In this document: positions 35,149 through 44,168 of the stretch, piece by piece
Numbering within the stretch: the first letter of the stretch is position 1
Layout of the letters: every line of letters starts with the position of its first letter
Origin: Hyphomicrobiales bacterium
GTDB taxonomy: Bacteria; Pseudomonadota; Alphaproteobacteria; Rhizobiales; Rhizobiaceae
Direction of reading: 5' to 3'
Length of the DNA: 64,000 bases
Assembly: GCA_900468805.1 (NCBI GenBank)
Contig: UEIF01000016.1
Span: 1-64,000, forward strand
Program-made: the position numbers and the translations under genes
Notes under the pieces: generated by a model
Database searches by the model: none
Told to the model about the DNA's origin: nothing
Seen by the model: the letters and a program-made list of their open reading frames with translations, nothing else

Positions 35149-36672
35149 CTAGCGTGCCGTGCGGGTTTGAGCGGGTTCGGCCGCGTGGATCGCCGACATG
35201 ATGGCGCGGCTTGCCGTCTCATATTTGCGGTCGTTTTCATATTCGTGGACGATCCTGAAATCGTGCATGACAAGGATGCGGTCAACGAGCGCCACCATTT
35301 CCGGCATGTCGCTCGAGATCAGCAGGATCGCCATGCCCTTGTCGGCAAGCCCGTTGATCAGCTCGTGGATATAGGCCTTCGCCTTGATATCGATGCCGAC
35401 GGTCGGCTCGTCGATGAAGAGGATATCGACATCGGCGGCGAGCCACTTGGCGAGCGACACCTTCTGCTGGTTGCCGCCTGAGAGATTGCCGACGAGCTGT
35501 TCCAGATTGGGCGTGCGGATTTCCAGCTGCCGGGCAAGCGGTGCGGCGGTCTTGCGCTCCTGGCCGGCGCCGATCAGGCCGAAGGTCGAAGCGATCCTGC
35601 CCCAGACCGTCATCGCGATATTCGAACGGATGGGATGGGCGAGGATGACGCCCTCGTGTTTCCGGTCCTCGCTGACATAGCCCATACGGAAGCGCTTGAT
35701 CGCCTCTTCGACCGAGCGGATGCGCACCGGCTTGCCGTCGATCAGGACTGTGCCTGACTTAAGTTTGTCCTTGCCGATAATAGCGCGGATCAGCTCGGTG
35801 CGGCCGGCACCGACGAGGCCGTAGAGGCCGAGGATTTCACCGCGGCGAAGCGAAAACGAGATATCGCCGTGGCCGGCAGCCGTTGCGACATTGCGCAATT
35901 CAAGCTTTGGCGCGTCTTCCTGCGGCTTTCCGGAGCGGGCAATCACCGGCCGCTCCGCGCGGCCGATCATCGCCTCGATCAGCGTCTGCCGTGTCATGCC
36001 GGCCATCGGCGCGCCACGCAGCGTCGTTTCGCCGTCGCGCAGAACCGTGACCCGGTCGCAAAGGCTCAAGACCTCTTCAAGCTTGTGGCTGACGAAGAGG
36101 ATCGCCGCTCCCTGATCGCGCAGTTGCCGCACGAGCCTGAAGAGGATTTCGGTCTCGGCATCGGTGATCGATGCGGTCGGCTCGTCGAGCAGCAGAAGCT
36201 TGGCCTGGTGGCTCAGCGCCTTGGCAATCTCCACCATCTGCATCTGGGCGACACTAAGGCGCCGCACTTCGGTTGCCGGATCGACATCGAGCCCGACCTT
36301 GCGAAGGTGGTGGCGCGCCTCATCGTTAGCGCGGCGAAAATCGACGAGGCCGTTTCGAACCGGTAGACCCTCCAGGAGAATGTTCTCGGCAACCGAGAAA
36401 CGCGGAATGAGGTTGCGCTCCTGATGTACCGCTGAAATGCCAAGCGCGATCGCATCGCGCGGCGAGGCAAGCGACAGCGGCGAATCGTCTAGCGTGACCG
36501 TCCCGCTGTCGGGCCGGTGAACGCCGGTGATGATCTTGATTAGCGTCGATTTGCCGGCGCCGTTTTCGCCCATCAGCGCATGGATCTCGCCGCCATTGAG
36601 GACCAGAGAGGCACTGTTGAGCGCCCTGACACCGGGGAACGACTTGCCGATCCGGTCGAGAACGAGTGCCAT
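35149..36672 (-). CDS. CUT2 sugar ABC importer, double ATPase
   Basis: 507 residues from ATG 36672; the upstream frame is not used. The first ABC domain has GENGAGKST, the signature region RRLSVAQMQMVEIAKA and LLLLDEPTAS. The second has the degenerate GLVGAGRTE Walker A, NLSGGNQQKVSLAKW and ILFIDEPTVGID. It lies between two permease genes and the dehydratase and is part of the same operon. Confidence 0.9.
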   Translation of the reverse strand: MALVLDRIGKSFPGVRALNSASLVLNGGEIHALMGENGAGKSTLIKIITGVHRPDSGTVTLDDSPLSLASPRDAIALGISAVHQERNLIPRFSVAENILLEGLPVRNGLVDFRRANDEARHHLRKVGLDVDPATEVRRLSVAQMQMVEIAKALSHQAKLLLLDEPTASITDAETEILFRLVRQLRDQGAAILFVSHKLEEVLSLCDRVTVLRDGETTLRGAPMAGMTRQTLIEAMIGRAERPVIARSGKPQEDAPKLELRNVATAAGHGDISFSLRRGEILGLYGLVGAGRTELIRAIIGKDKLKSGTVLIDGKPVRIRSVEEAIKRFRMGYVSEDRKHEGVILAHPIRSNIAMTVWGRIASTFGLIGAGQERKTAAPLARQLEIRTPNLEQLVGNLSGGNQQKVSLAKWLAADVDILFIDEPTVGIDIKAKAYIHELINGLADKGMAILLISSDMPEMVALVDRILVMHDFRIVHEYENDRKYETASRAIMSAIHAAEPAQTRTAR

Positions 36673-36673
36673 C

Positions 36674-37630
36674 TCAATCCTCCCCGACCCGGACCGCGCG
36701 GTAGCGATTGACCCAGACGGCGGCAAGGATCAGCGCGCCAAGCAGGAAGGTGACCCAGTAAGGATCGACCGCCAGCAGCACCATGGCATTCTGGATCAAC
36801 CCCACCAGCAACACAGCGATGAGGGTGCCGACAATAGAGATCGAGCCGCCGGCCAAGCTTGCACCGCCGATGATCGGCGCCGCAAAGGAAATCACCACCC
36901 AGTCAGCCCCGATCGTCGGCTGCGCCGAGCCGAGCTGGGCGACGGCGAGCACTCCGGCGGCTGCGGCCAGCAGGCCGGAAAGCACATGCGCCATGATCGT
37001 GGCGCGGGCAACGGAAATGCCCGAGAGTTCCGCCGCATGGGCATTGCCGCCGACCGCCAGCATGTAGCGTCCCTCGACCGTGCGGGCAAAGAAGATGATG
37101 AGCAGCACGGTCACCACCAGCGGCACAATGAGCAGCAGCGGGAAGGGGCCGAGGCGTCCGTTGCCGAAGGCGACGAAGGCCGGCGAGAGATTGTAGAAGG
37201 GGATGGCCTTGGTAATGCCGAGATTGATGCCGGCAAAGGCCGAGCCGGTCGCGAGTGTGACGATGAAGCCATTGATGCCGGTTCGCACCGTCAGCCAGCC
37301 ATTGATAAAACCGGCAAGGCCGCCGAAGGCGATGCCGACAATGATAGCAACGATGGCCGGCAGACCCCAGACATCCATCAGCCCACCGGTCACGACCGCG
37401 ACAAGCCCGCCGAGGGCCCCGACGGAAAGGTTCATCTGGCCGACGCCCAGCATGACCATCTGGCTGAAGGCGACGAGCAGCGATACGCAGATGCTGCGCA
37501 GCATGACGAACCAGTTGAATTCCGTCATGAAGGCGGGGGAGGCGAAGGCGAGCGCGATGCCGCCGGCGATGACGCCGACTAAGATGCCGGACCATTGTGT
37601 CCTTGCCGCAAGGGAAATCAGCGTCTTCAT
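36674..37630 (-). CDS. CUT2 sugar ABC importer, permease 2
   Basis: 318 residues from ATG 37630, overlapping the previous stop (ATGA). It has the typical helices and signatures of RbsC-like permeases: GVGQMNLSVGALGG and AVGGNAHAAELSGI. With permease 1 it should form a heterodimer, in contrast to the single permease of the apiose system. Confidence 0.88.
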   Translation of the reverse strand: MKTLISLAARTQWSGILVGVIAGGIALAFASPAFMTEFNWFVMLRSICVSLLVAFSQMVMLGVGQMNLSVGALGGLVAVVTGGLMDVWGLPAIVAIIVGIAFGGLAGFINGWLTVRTGINGFIVTLATGSAFAGINLGITKAIPFYNLSPAFVAFGNGRLGPFPLLLIVPLVVTVLLIIFFARTVEGRYMLAVGGNAHAAELSGISVARATIMAHVLSGLLAAAAGVLAVAQLGSAQPTIGADWVVISFAAPIIGGASLAGGSISIVGTLIAVLLVGLIQNAMVLLAVDPYWVTFLLGALILAAVWVNRYRAVRVGED

Positions 37631-38646
37631 GCACGCCTCGTCTGTTCGCGGATTGCGAGCTTCGTCCGGTAGCGCTCGAAGAGGATCGCCGAAAGCAGGA
37701 AAATGCCGAGGAAGAGCTGCAGCCAGAAATTCCCGACCTGCAGCACCAGCAGGCCGCTCCGGATGGTTGCGACCAGCATTGCCCCGAGGATCGTACCAAC
37801 CACCGACACCATTCCGCCGGCAAGCGCGGTGCCGCCGATGACCGGGGCAAGGAAAGAGGGCAGCAGCCAGTCGTCGCCGGCAACGCCTGGCATGGCCGCT
37901 GACAGTCGTGACGTCAGCATCAAGGCTGCCGCCGCGGAAAGCATTCCCGAGAGCACATGTACGAAGATGGTAATCCGTCCAACGGGGATGCCCGACATTT
38001 CCGCCGTGCGCGCATTGGCGCCGACGGCCAGGATCTGCCGGCCGAGCACAGTATGCTTGAAGAGGATGTAGAGCAGGGCGCCGATCAAAAGTGCGACGAC
38101 CGCCAGCGACGGCACCGGACCGATGCTGCTGCGGCCGAAAGCGCCGAAACTCGCCGGCAAACCGTTCAGTGGCACGCCCTTGGTGAAGATCAGCATGCCG
38201 CCGGAAAACAGGCTGGCGCTGGCGAGCGTGACGATGAAGCTGTTGACGCCGGTCTTGACGATCGCGAGCCCGTTCAGCGCGCCGAGAAGGCCGCCGAAGG
38301 CAAGCGTCAGGATGATCGCAATCGGAATGGGAAGGCCTGCCGTCTGCATCAGATAGCCCGCAGCCATGACGGAGCAGACGCCGATCGCGCCAACGGAAAG
38401 GTTCATGCCGCCGGTCACCAGCACCACCATCTGCGCGAAACCGACGACGACATCGATCGCGACCGAGCGTCCCATGGAATTCAAGTTGAAGCGCGACAGA
38501 AAGCCCGGCGCCAGGCTGGTGAAGACGGCCCACAGGATCAGCAGGATGATCAACAGGCCAAGCTGCGCCGGCCCCCTGGTCAGCAATCCGAGCAGGCTGG
38601 GTCTGCCTGTGTCAGGAACGGGGCTATCATTGTCGATGGGTGCCAT
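37627..38646 (-). CDS. CUT2 sugar ABC importer, permease 1
   Basis: 339 residues from ATG 38646. A polar N-terminus of about 30 residues is followed by multiple helices, VTGGMNLSVGAIGV and AVGANARTAEMSGIPVGR. It follows the binding-protein gene after a 71-base gap holding a hairpin, and is coupled to permease 2. Confidence 0.88.
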   Translation of the reverse strand: MAPIDNDSPVPDTGRPSLLGLLTRGPAQLGLLIILLILWAVFTSLAPGFLSRFNLNSMGRSVAIDVVVGFAQMVVLVTGGMNLSVGAIGVCSVMAAGYLMQTAGLPIPIAIILTLAFGGLLGALNGLAIVKTGVNSFIVTLASASLFSGGMLIFTKGVPLNGLPASFGAFGRSSIGPVPSLAVVALLIGALLYILFKHTVLGRQILAVGANARTAEMSGIPVGRITIFVHVLSGMLSAAAALMLTSRLSAAMPGVAGDDWLLPSFLAPVIGGTALAGGMVSVVGTILGAMLVATIRSGLLVLQVGNFWLQLFLGIFLLSAILFERYRTKLAIREQTRRA

Positions 38647-38684
38647 GCGCTGGGATGACCGGTCTCGTGGAACAGGAGTAATTA

Positions 38685-38710
38685 GGCGCGGGGCGGATTC
38701 GACCCGCGCC
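38685..38710 (-). promoter_or_regulatory. Intercistronic hairpin after the binding-protein gene
   Basis: GGCGCGGG and CCCGCGCC pair around a ten-base loop, just after the binding-protein stop codon and before permease 1. There is no U-run. Same position and likely purpose as the stem at 17732-17769. Confidence 0.5.
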
Positions 38711-38717
38711 GCTCTCG

Positions 38718-39743
38718 TTACTTGCAGGAGAGGTAGGTGTCCTTGAAACTTCCCTGCAGCTTCTTCGTCAGCGCCTTCAGATCGTCCTTGTAGCTGGCGA
38801 CGTTCTTTTCTGAGATCAGCAGCGTGCCGGAATCGACAAAATGCGCCGTCTGCGGTGTGGCGATCCACGGGGCGTCCGCCTTCACGCTGCAGCCTGCGGC
38901 CATCTGGTCGAGTACATAGGCGCCGATATAGGCCTGACCATAGGGGTTCTGCGCCATGGTGCCGGCGACGAAACCGTCGCGGATGCCATCAAGAATGATC
39001 TTGTCATCGTCGATGCCGACAAGCTTGATCTTCTTGTCGCCAAGGTTCTTGAGCGCGGTCGCGGCCACCACCGAGGAGATATAGCCGGTGGCGATCAACC
39101 CGTTGATCTTGTCCTTCTGCGCGGCAAGCAGGGCATTGATCTTCTGGTCGCCCTGCTCCTGGCTGTCGGTATCACCGACCGTCTGCAACAGGGTGACGGC
39201 ACCATTCGTCTCGCCGACAGCCTTCTCGACCGCCTTGACGCGCAGCGTCGTGTTCGGGTCGACCAGCAGGCCCGCCAGATGAACGATCGTGCCCTTGCCA
39301 CCCATGGCCTCGATCAGCGCCTTGGTACCGAGATAGGCCGACTGCGAAACATCGGTCGCCAGGCAAAGACCGACATCGGTCGGATCCTGCGCGCAGCCGC
39401 CAAGTGCCACCGAGGGAATGCCGTTGCTCTTCATTTCCGACAAAATGGCGTTGACGCCGACTGCGTCACCCGGAAATACGCCGAAGCCATTGGTGCCCTG
39501 TGCCGCAAGGCTTTCCAGAAGCTCGGTCTGCGCCTCCAGCTTCCATTCGCTCGGCACTTTGTACGCGACGGCGGCGATGCCGAAATCCTTGGCGGCATCG
39601 GCGACAGCCTGTTCCCAGGGCGCGAAATAGGGGTGCGGACCGCCCGGAACCAGGGCGATCTTGTTGTCCGAGGCGAAAGCGCTGAGCGGCGCGACTGCCA
39701 CGGAGCATGCAAGGCCTGCAGCAATGAAACTGCGAATTGTCAT
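38718..39743 (-). CDS. CUT2 sugar ABC importer, periplasmic binding protein
   Basis: 341 residues from ATG 39743 (GGGAGGATG just upstream). Signal peptide 1-24 (cut after AFAS). The mature part is a type-1 periplasmic binding protein: LVPGGPHPYFAPWEQAVADAAKDF, a MKSNGIPSVALGGC hinge region and LVGIDDDKIILDGIRDG. It has two Cys residues (GGCAQ and GLCLA) and a Cys near the C-terminal end that could form disulfides. Ligand unknown; it is not close to RbsB-like sequences here. Confidence 0.84.
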   Translation of the reverse strand: MTIRSFIAAGLACSVAVAPLSAFASDNKIALVPGGPHPYFAPWEQAVADAAKDFGIAAVAYKVPSEWKLEAQTELLESLAAQGTNGFGVFPGDAVGVNAILSEMKSNGIPSVALGGCAQDPTDVGLCLATDVSQSAYLGTKALIEAMGGKGTIVHLAGLLVDPNTTLRVKAVEKAVGETNGAVTLLQTVGDTDSQEQGDQKINALLAAQKDKINGLIATGYISSVVAATALKNLGDKKIKLVGIDDDKIILDGIRDGFVAGTMAQNPYGQAYIGAYVLDQMAAGCSVKADAPWIATPQTAHFVDSGTLLISEKNVASYKDDLKALTKKLQGSFKDTYLSCK

Positions 39744-39808
39744 GACATCCTCCCGTTTGGGCAAGTCCGGTCCTCTCCCAGCATTGCCGTAATCAATCGC
39801 TAACACGA

Positions 39809-39834
39809 TCGAATATCGCATGCAATATTCGATT
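39809..39834. promoter_or_regulatory. Perfect palindromic operator between binding protein and hydrolase
   Basis: ATCGAATAT (39809-39817), an 8-base spacer and ATATTCGAT (39826-39834) form a perfect 9-bp inverted repeat in the 150-base divergent region. It is the best candidate site for the GntR regulator encoded at 40852 and would control both the import operon and the hydrolase-regulator pair. Confidence 0.6.
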
Positions 39835-39893
39835 ATTGACTTTTTTGTCATTTTCCCTTTCCATCACGCCGGGCAATCGGCGAGGAGGAGTTG

Positions 39894-40880
39894 ATGGAGC
39901 GGCAAGAGAACCGGTCGCGTGTCGACCGATCGAGGCTTCTGCCGGAATATAGGACCCTGCTGGAGGAGCAGGATGCGCTGGGCGGGCCGGCGATGGAAAC
40001 GCTCACGCCGCAACAGGCGCGCGCCGCTTCCGAAACCCGGCTTGCCCTTCATTGGGGCGCGAAGGATGTGGTCTCCGGCATTGAGGATCTGGAGATTCCA
40101 AGCGGCGATGTCAGGCTGAAGGCGCGGCTCTACCGCGTGGCCGGCACCGCGCGGACCATCCTGTTCTTCCATGGCGGCTGGATGGTCGGCACCATCGAGA
40201 CCCATGACGGGCCGGTTCGCTCGCTCGCCAAAGCCGCCCATGCCAATGTGCTGTCTGTCGAATACCGCAAAGCGCCGGAAGCGCCGTTTCCCGCGGCCTG
40301 CGAGGACTCCGAGGCGGCACTTCTCTGGCTTCAGGGAAATGGCGGAGCGCTTGCTCTCGATGCAGGCAAAGTGATCCTTGCTGGCGACAGCGCCGGCGCT
40401 AGCCTTTGCGCATCGCTGGCGATCCGGGCGCGCGATCTCGCCATCCCGCTTGCCGGGCAGGTTTTGATTTATCCGGCTACCGATCTCTCCGGCGTGACTG
40501 GAAGCCGCCAGAAATTCGCAAGCGGTTTTTCCCTCCAACAGTCGACGATGATCTGGTTTGCGGAACATTATCTTTCGGGCGGCATGCTACCCTCCGACCC
40601 TCGCGTCTCGCCGCTACTCGCCAGTGATCTTTCGCGCCTGGCACCAACCCTGCTGATCACCGCTGACCACGATCCGCTGCGCGACGAGGGCCGCGCTTAT
40701 GCACAGCGCTTGATTGCCGCCGGAAATGACGTCTGTTACGAGGAATGGCAGGGAACCATCCATGGTTTCTTCATCATGGATCGCGCAGGCAAGACCGCCC
40801 GCAAACTGATCGGGCGCATAGGGGAATGGGCAAAGAGCCTTTGGGACAGACATGACGATGGCGAGCGGAGTGGAGGCTGA
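39894..40880 (+). CDS. Alpha/beta hydrolase of the HSL-type esterase family
   Basis: 328 residues from ATG 39894 (GAGGAGGAG upstream). Motifs: HGGW oxyanion-hole loop near residue 90, nucleophile in GDSAGASL near 165, a C-terminal Asp in TADHDPLRDEG and the His in GTIHGFF. No signal peptide, so it works in the cytoplasm. Its linkage with the sugar-acid importer suggests it removes an ester or opens a lactone of the imported compound. It overlaps the GntR gene by 29 bases. Confidence 0.83.
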   Translation: MERQENRSRVDRSRLLPEYRTLLEEQDALGGPAMETLTPQQARAASETRLALHWGAKDVVSGIEDLEIPSGDVRLKARLYRVAGTARTILFFHGGWMVGTIETHDGPVRSLAKAAHANVLSVEYRKAPEAPFPAACEDSEAALLWLQGNGGALALDAGKVILAGDSAGASLCASLAIRARDLAIPLAGQVLIYPATDLSGVTGSRQKFASGFSLQQSTMIWFAEHYLSGGMLPSDPRVSPLLASDLSRLAPTLLITADHDPLRDEGRAYAQRLIAAGNDVCYEEWQGTIHGFFIMDRAGKTARKLIGRIGEWAKSLWDRHDDGERSGG

Positions 40881-41868
40881 AACCGCCGCCACGGCTGTGC
40901 GGTCCGAACCTATCTATCTGACGATCTACCAGGTTCTTCGCGATCATCTGGAGCGGGGCGCGCTCGCGCCCGGCCTCATTCTCGGTCAGGCGAATATCGC
41001 GCGTGCCTTCAATGTCAGCCGCATCCCGGCCGGTATCGCGCTGGCGCGGCTTCTGTCGGAAGGCCTGATCCAGACCTTCCAAGGGCGCGGTTATATCGTG
41101 CCGGGCGGCGAGCCGCAGCGCGGCGACCTTTTTGCCGCGGGTCTCGATCTGCCACGTTCGGTCACTGTGCCCGTCATCAACCGCCGAGAGCAGATCTATC
41201 CGGAAGTCGAACATGCCGTTGCCGTCTGTCTTGCCTATGGCCGTTTCCTGTTGAACGAGACAGCACTTGCCCAGCACTACGACGTCAGCCGCACCATCGC
41301 CCATGAGGTGCTGACGCAGCTGGAGCGCAGCGGCATCATCGAGCAGGACAGCAATAACCGCTGGTATGCCGGCCCGCTCAGCGCCAAGGTGTTCCGCTAC
41401 CACTACGACATGCGCCGCCTGCTGGAGCCGGAAGCCCTGCGCCAGGCTTATGCCGCTCTGGATAAGGCAGCCCTTGAGGAGCGGCGGCAGAGGCTGAAGT
41501 CTCTCGGCCCCTATCCGCAGGTGCCGGAAAAGCTTGAGCGGGCCGAAGCCGACCTGCATCTCGACTCCCTCGCGCCCTGTCCCAACACCGTGCTTCTTTC
41601 GGCCGTGCGCCGCAGCCAGCGCGTGCTCATCGCTACGCACTCGACCTTCGCCAATTTCCGCACCGAAGAGGAAATTTCGACAATGATCGCTGAGCATACG
41701 CGTGTCTATGACGCGCTGCTGGCCGGCGATATCGAGGGGGCCTGCGCGGCACTTGCAGATCACCTGCGCCGGGCGCTGGATCCCAATCTGAAGATCCTCC
41801 AGCACTTGCCCGTCATGCCCTCAGGGCTGACGCCACCCTATCTGATCCAGGTCAAGGCCGAGCGCTGA
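40852..41868 (+). CDS. GntR-type regulator with duplicated winged helix and FCD-like domain
   Basis: 338 residues, longer than the usual 230-250. A first winged helix lies at about 20-80 (VLRDHLERGALAPGLILGQANIARAFNVSRIPAGIALARLLSEGLIQ). A second lies at about 115-175 (LLNETALAQHYDVSRTIAHEVLTQLERSGIIE). A helical effector domain follows, with AEADLHLDSL and IAEHTRVYDALLAGD. Two DNA-binding heads on one chain are unusual for GntR proteins. It presumably acts at the palindrome 39809-39834. Confidence 0.75.
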   Translation: MTMASGVEAETAATAVRSEPIYLTIYQVLRDHLERGALAPGLILGQANIARAFNVSRIPAGIALARLLSEGLIQTFQGRGYIVPGGEPQRGDLFAAGLDLPRSVTVPVINRREQIYPEVEHAVAVCLAYGRFLLNETALAQHYDVSRTIAHEVLTQLERSGIIEQDSNNRWYAGPLSAKVFRYHYDMRRLLEPEALRQAYAALDKAALEERRQRLKSLGPYPQVPEKLERAEADLHLDSLAPCPNTVLLSAVRRSQRVLIATHSTFANFRTEEEISTMIAEHTRVYDALLAGDIEGACAALADHLRRALDPNLKILQHLPVMPSGLTPPYLIQVKAER

Positions 41869-41890
41869 ACGCACGCACCCAAGAAGAGGT

Positions 41891-43186
41891 CTAGGCGCCG
41901 GGGACGATCGGCGCATAGGCGGCCCCGTCAACCGTTGCCGGGCGCCCGGCAAGATGCAGTTCAGCAATCCGCGGAGCCGAACGCGCGATGACCTTGCCGC
42001 GGCGGATGACGGTCAGCCGGTTCGCCTTCAGCCTGAGCGCTTCCACCGGATCGCGCGCCTGCAGGATGACGAGATCGGCATTCCTGCCCTTTTCCAGGCC
42101 GTAGCCTTCAAGCCCCATGGTTTTGGCGGAGTTGACGGTCAGCGCGTCGAAGATCTTCTTCTTGTCGTCGATACCCGCCATTTGCGCGACATGGATCGCC
42201 ATATGGCCGACCTCCAGCATGTCGCCGGAGCCCATGGAGTACCAGGGGTCCATCACGCAGTCATGGCCGAAGGAGACGTTGAGGCCGGCTTCCATTAGTT
42301 CGCGCACCCGCGTCATGCCGCGCCGCTTCGGATAGGTGTCGTGCCGGCCCTGCAGCATGATGTTGATCAATGGATTGGGGATGACGTTGATTTGAGCCTC
42401 CGCCATCAGCGGAATGAGCTTGGAGACGTAATAATTGTCCATCGAATGCATGGAGGTCAGGTGCGAGCCGGCGACCCGGCCCTGCAGGCCGAAACGCACC
42501 GTTTCGGCGGCGAGTGTCTCGATATGGCGGGACATCGGATCGTCGGTTTCATCGCAATGCATGTCGACGGGCAGGCCACGATCGGCAGCGATACGGCAAA
42601 GAGCCGCGACCGACGCCGCACCATCGGCCATGGTGCGCTCGAAATGCGGAATGCCGCCGACGATGTCGAGGCCCATGTCCAGCGCACGGTTCAACGCCTC
42701 GACGCCCTCAGGCGCACGATAGTAGCCATCCTGCGGAAAGGCGACGAGCTGCAGGTCGATATAGGGGGCGACCCGCTCGCGCACCTCGATCAGTGCTTCA
42801 GCAGTCACCAGTCTGGGATCGCTGGTATCGACATGGCTGCGGATGGCGAGAAGCCCCTGCGAAACGGCGAGGTCGCAATAGCGCAACGCCCGCTCCACCA
42901 AGGCTTCGCGCGTCAGGGCCGGCCGCAGTTCACCCCAGAGCGCAATCCCTTCAAGCAGCGTGCCGGAGCGGTTCATGCGCGGCAGGCCAAGCGAGAGCGT
43001 TGCATCCATATGAAAATGCGGATCGACGAAAGGCGGGCTGACAAGGCGGCCGCTCGCATCGATCTCCTCGCCGGCCTCGGCCTCGATCCTGAAAGCGACG
43101 TCGGCGATCCTGCCTTTTTCTATGGCGAGATCGATGCCGCTGCGGCCATCGGGAAGATTTGCGTTTTTGATGATCAGGTCAAACAT
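41891..43186 (-). CDS. Cytosine-deaminase-like amidohydrolase
   Basis: 431 residues from ATG 43186 (MFDLIIKNAN). Amidohydrolase metal site: HFHMD (His57, His59), a later His in HCDETDD (about 205), HLTSMHSMD, and the catalytic Asp in FGHDCVMDPW. The last motif and the HCDE loop match cytosine/isoguanine deaminases (CodA group). It is the last gene of an operon with a BMP-type nucleobase/nucleoside importer and an amidase. The exact base or heterocycle is not readable. Confidence 0.75.
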   Translation of the reverse strand: MFDLIIKNANLPDGRSGIDLAIEKGRIADVAFRIEAEAGEEIDASGRLVSPPFVDPHFHMDATLSLGLPRMNRSGTLLEGIALWGELRPALTREALVERALRYCDLAVSQGLLAIRSHVDTSDPRLVTAEALIEVRERVAPYIDLQLVAFPQDGYYRAPEGVEALNRALDMGLDIVGGIPHFERTMADGAASVAALCRIAADRGLPVDMHCDETDDPMSRHIETLAAETVRFGLQGRVAGSHLTSMHSMDNYYVSKLIPLMAEAQINVIPNPLINIMLQGRHDTYPKRRGMTRVRELMEAGLNVSFGHDCVMDPWYSMGSGDMLEVGHMAIHVAQMAGIDDKKKIFDALTVNSAKTMGLEGYGLEKGRNADLVILQARDPVEALRLKANRLTVIRRGKVIARSAPRIAELHLAGRPATVDGAAYAPIVPGA

Positions 43187-43223
43187 GGCGGCACCGGTCT
43201 GTTGAGGTTTTTGGACATGGCAA

Positions 43224-44168
43224 TCAGCGCTCGCCGCGGCGATAGGGCTGCATGAGCGCCTGCGGTACGCGGGCACGCCGCGCCATCACGGCAAGGGCTG
43301 CAATCGACAGGAGATAGGGCGTCATCAGGAAAAGCTGATAGGGCACGACCCCTCCAAGCACCGTCTGCAGTCTCAGCTGAAAGGCATCGAAGAAGGCAAA
43401 GAGCAGAGCGCCGAAGAGGGCCCGACCCGGCTGCCAGGAGGCGAAGACAACGAGCGCGATGGAAATCCAGCCGCGTCCCTGGACCATGGTCGGGAAGAAG
43501 CTGTTGAAGGCTGCGAGCGTCAGGAAGGCGCCGCCGACGGCCATCAGCGCGCTTCCGGCAATGATCGCGCCATAGCGGATCCTGATCGGGTCGATGCCCT
43601 GGGCTTCTGCCGCATGCGGATTTTCGCCGGTCATGCGGATCGTCAGGCCAAGTGGGGTTCGAAAGATCAGATAGCCCATCGCAAGCGCCAGGAAGATCGC
43701 CAGATAAGTCGGCGCCGTCTGTGCAAAGAGGGCAGGGCCGACGAAGGGCAGGCCGGAGAGAAGCGGGATGTCGAGCGGCTGGAAGGGCACGATCGTCGGT
43801 GGCGTGCCGGCAAGCGGCACGACCAGGCGGAAGATGAAATAGCTGAGGCTGGAGGCAAAGAGCGTGATGCCGAGGCCGGTGACATGTTGTGACAAGCCGA
43901 GCGTCACCGTCAGAAGCGCATGCAGCAGACCGAAGACCGCACCGGCGAAGGCCGCGACCACAAGGCCGGTCCAGAGATCGGCGCCGTGGAAGACCGCAAG
44001 CCAGCCGATCATTGCCCCAAAGGTCATGATGCCTTCGATGCCGAGATTGAGCACGCCCGCCCTTTCGCAGAGCAGCGCGCCGAGCGTGCCGAAGATCAGC
44101 GGGGTCGCGATGCGCAGCACGGCGGCCCAGAGGCCCGCGGATGAGACAATGTCGATGAGAGCCATCAT
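43224..44168 (-). CDS. BMP-type ABC importer, permease 2 (nucleoside/purine class)
   Basis: 314 residues and about nine helices. It carries the signature of this class, GALLCERAGVLNLGIEGIMTFGAM, and the cytoplasmic loop MTGENPHAAEAQGIDPIRIRYGAIIAGSALMAVGG. Pairs with the permease whose stop overlaps its start (ATGA). The class transports nucleosides and purines. Confidence 0.87.
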   Translation of the reverse strand: MMALIDIVSSAGLWAAVLRIATPLIFGTLGALLCERAGVLNLGIEGIMTFGAMIGWLAVFHGADLWTGLVVAAFAGAVFGLLHALLTVTLGLSQHVTGLGITLFASSLSYFIFRLVVPLAGTPPTIVPFQPLDIPLLSGLPFVGPALFAQTAPTYLAIFLALAMGYLIFRTPLGLTIRMTGENPHAAEAQGIDPIRIRYGAIIAGSALMAVGGAFLTLAAFNSFFPTMVQGRGWISIALVVFASWQPGRALFGALLFAFFDAFQLRLQTVLGGVVPYQLFLMTPYLLSIAALAVMARRARVPQALMQPYRRGER

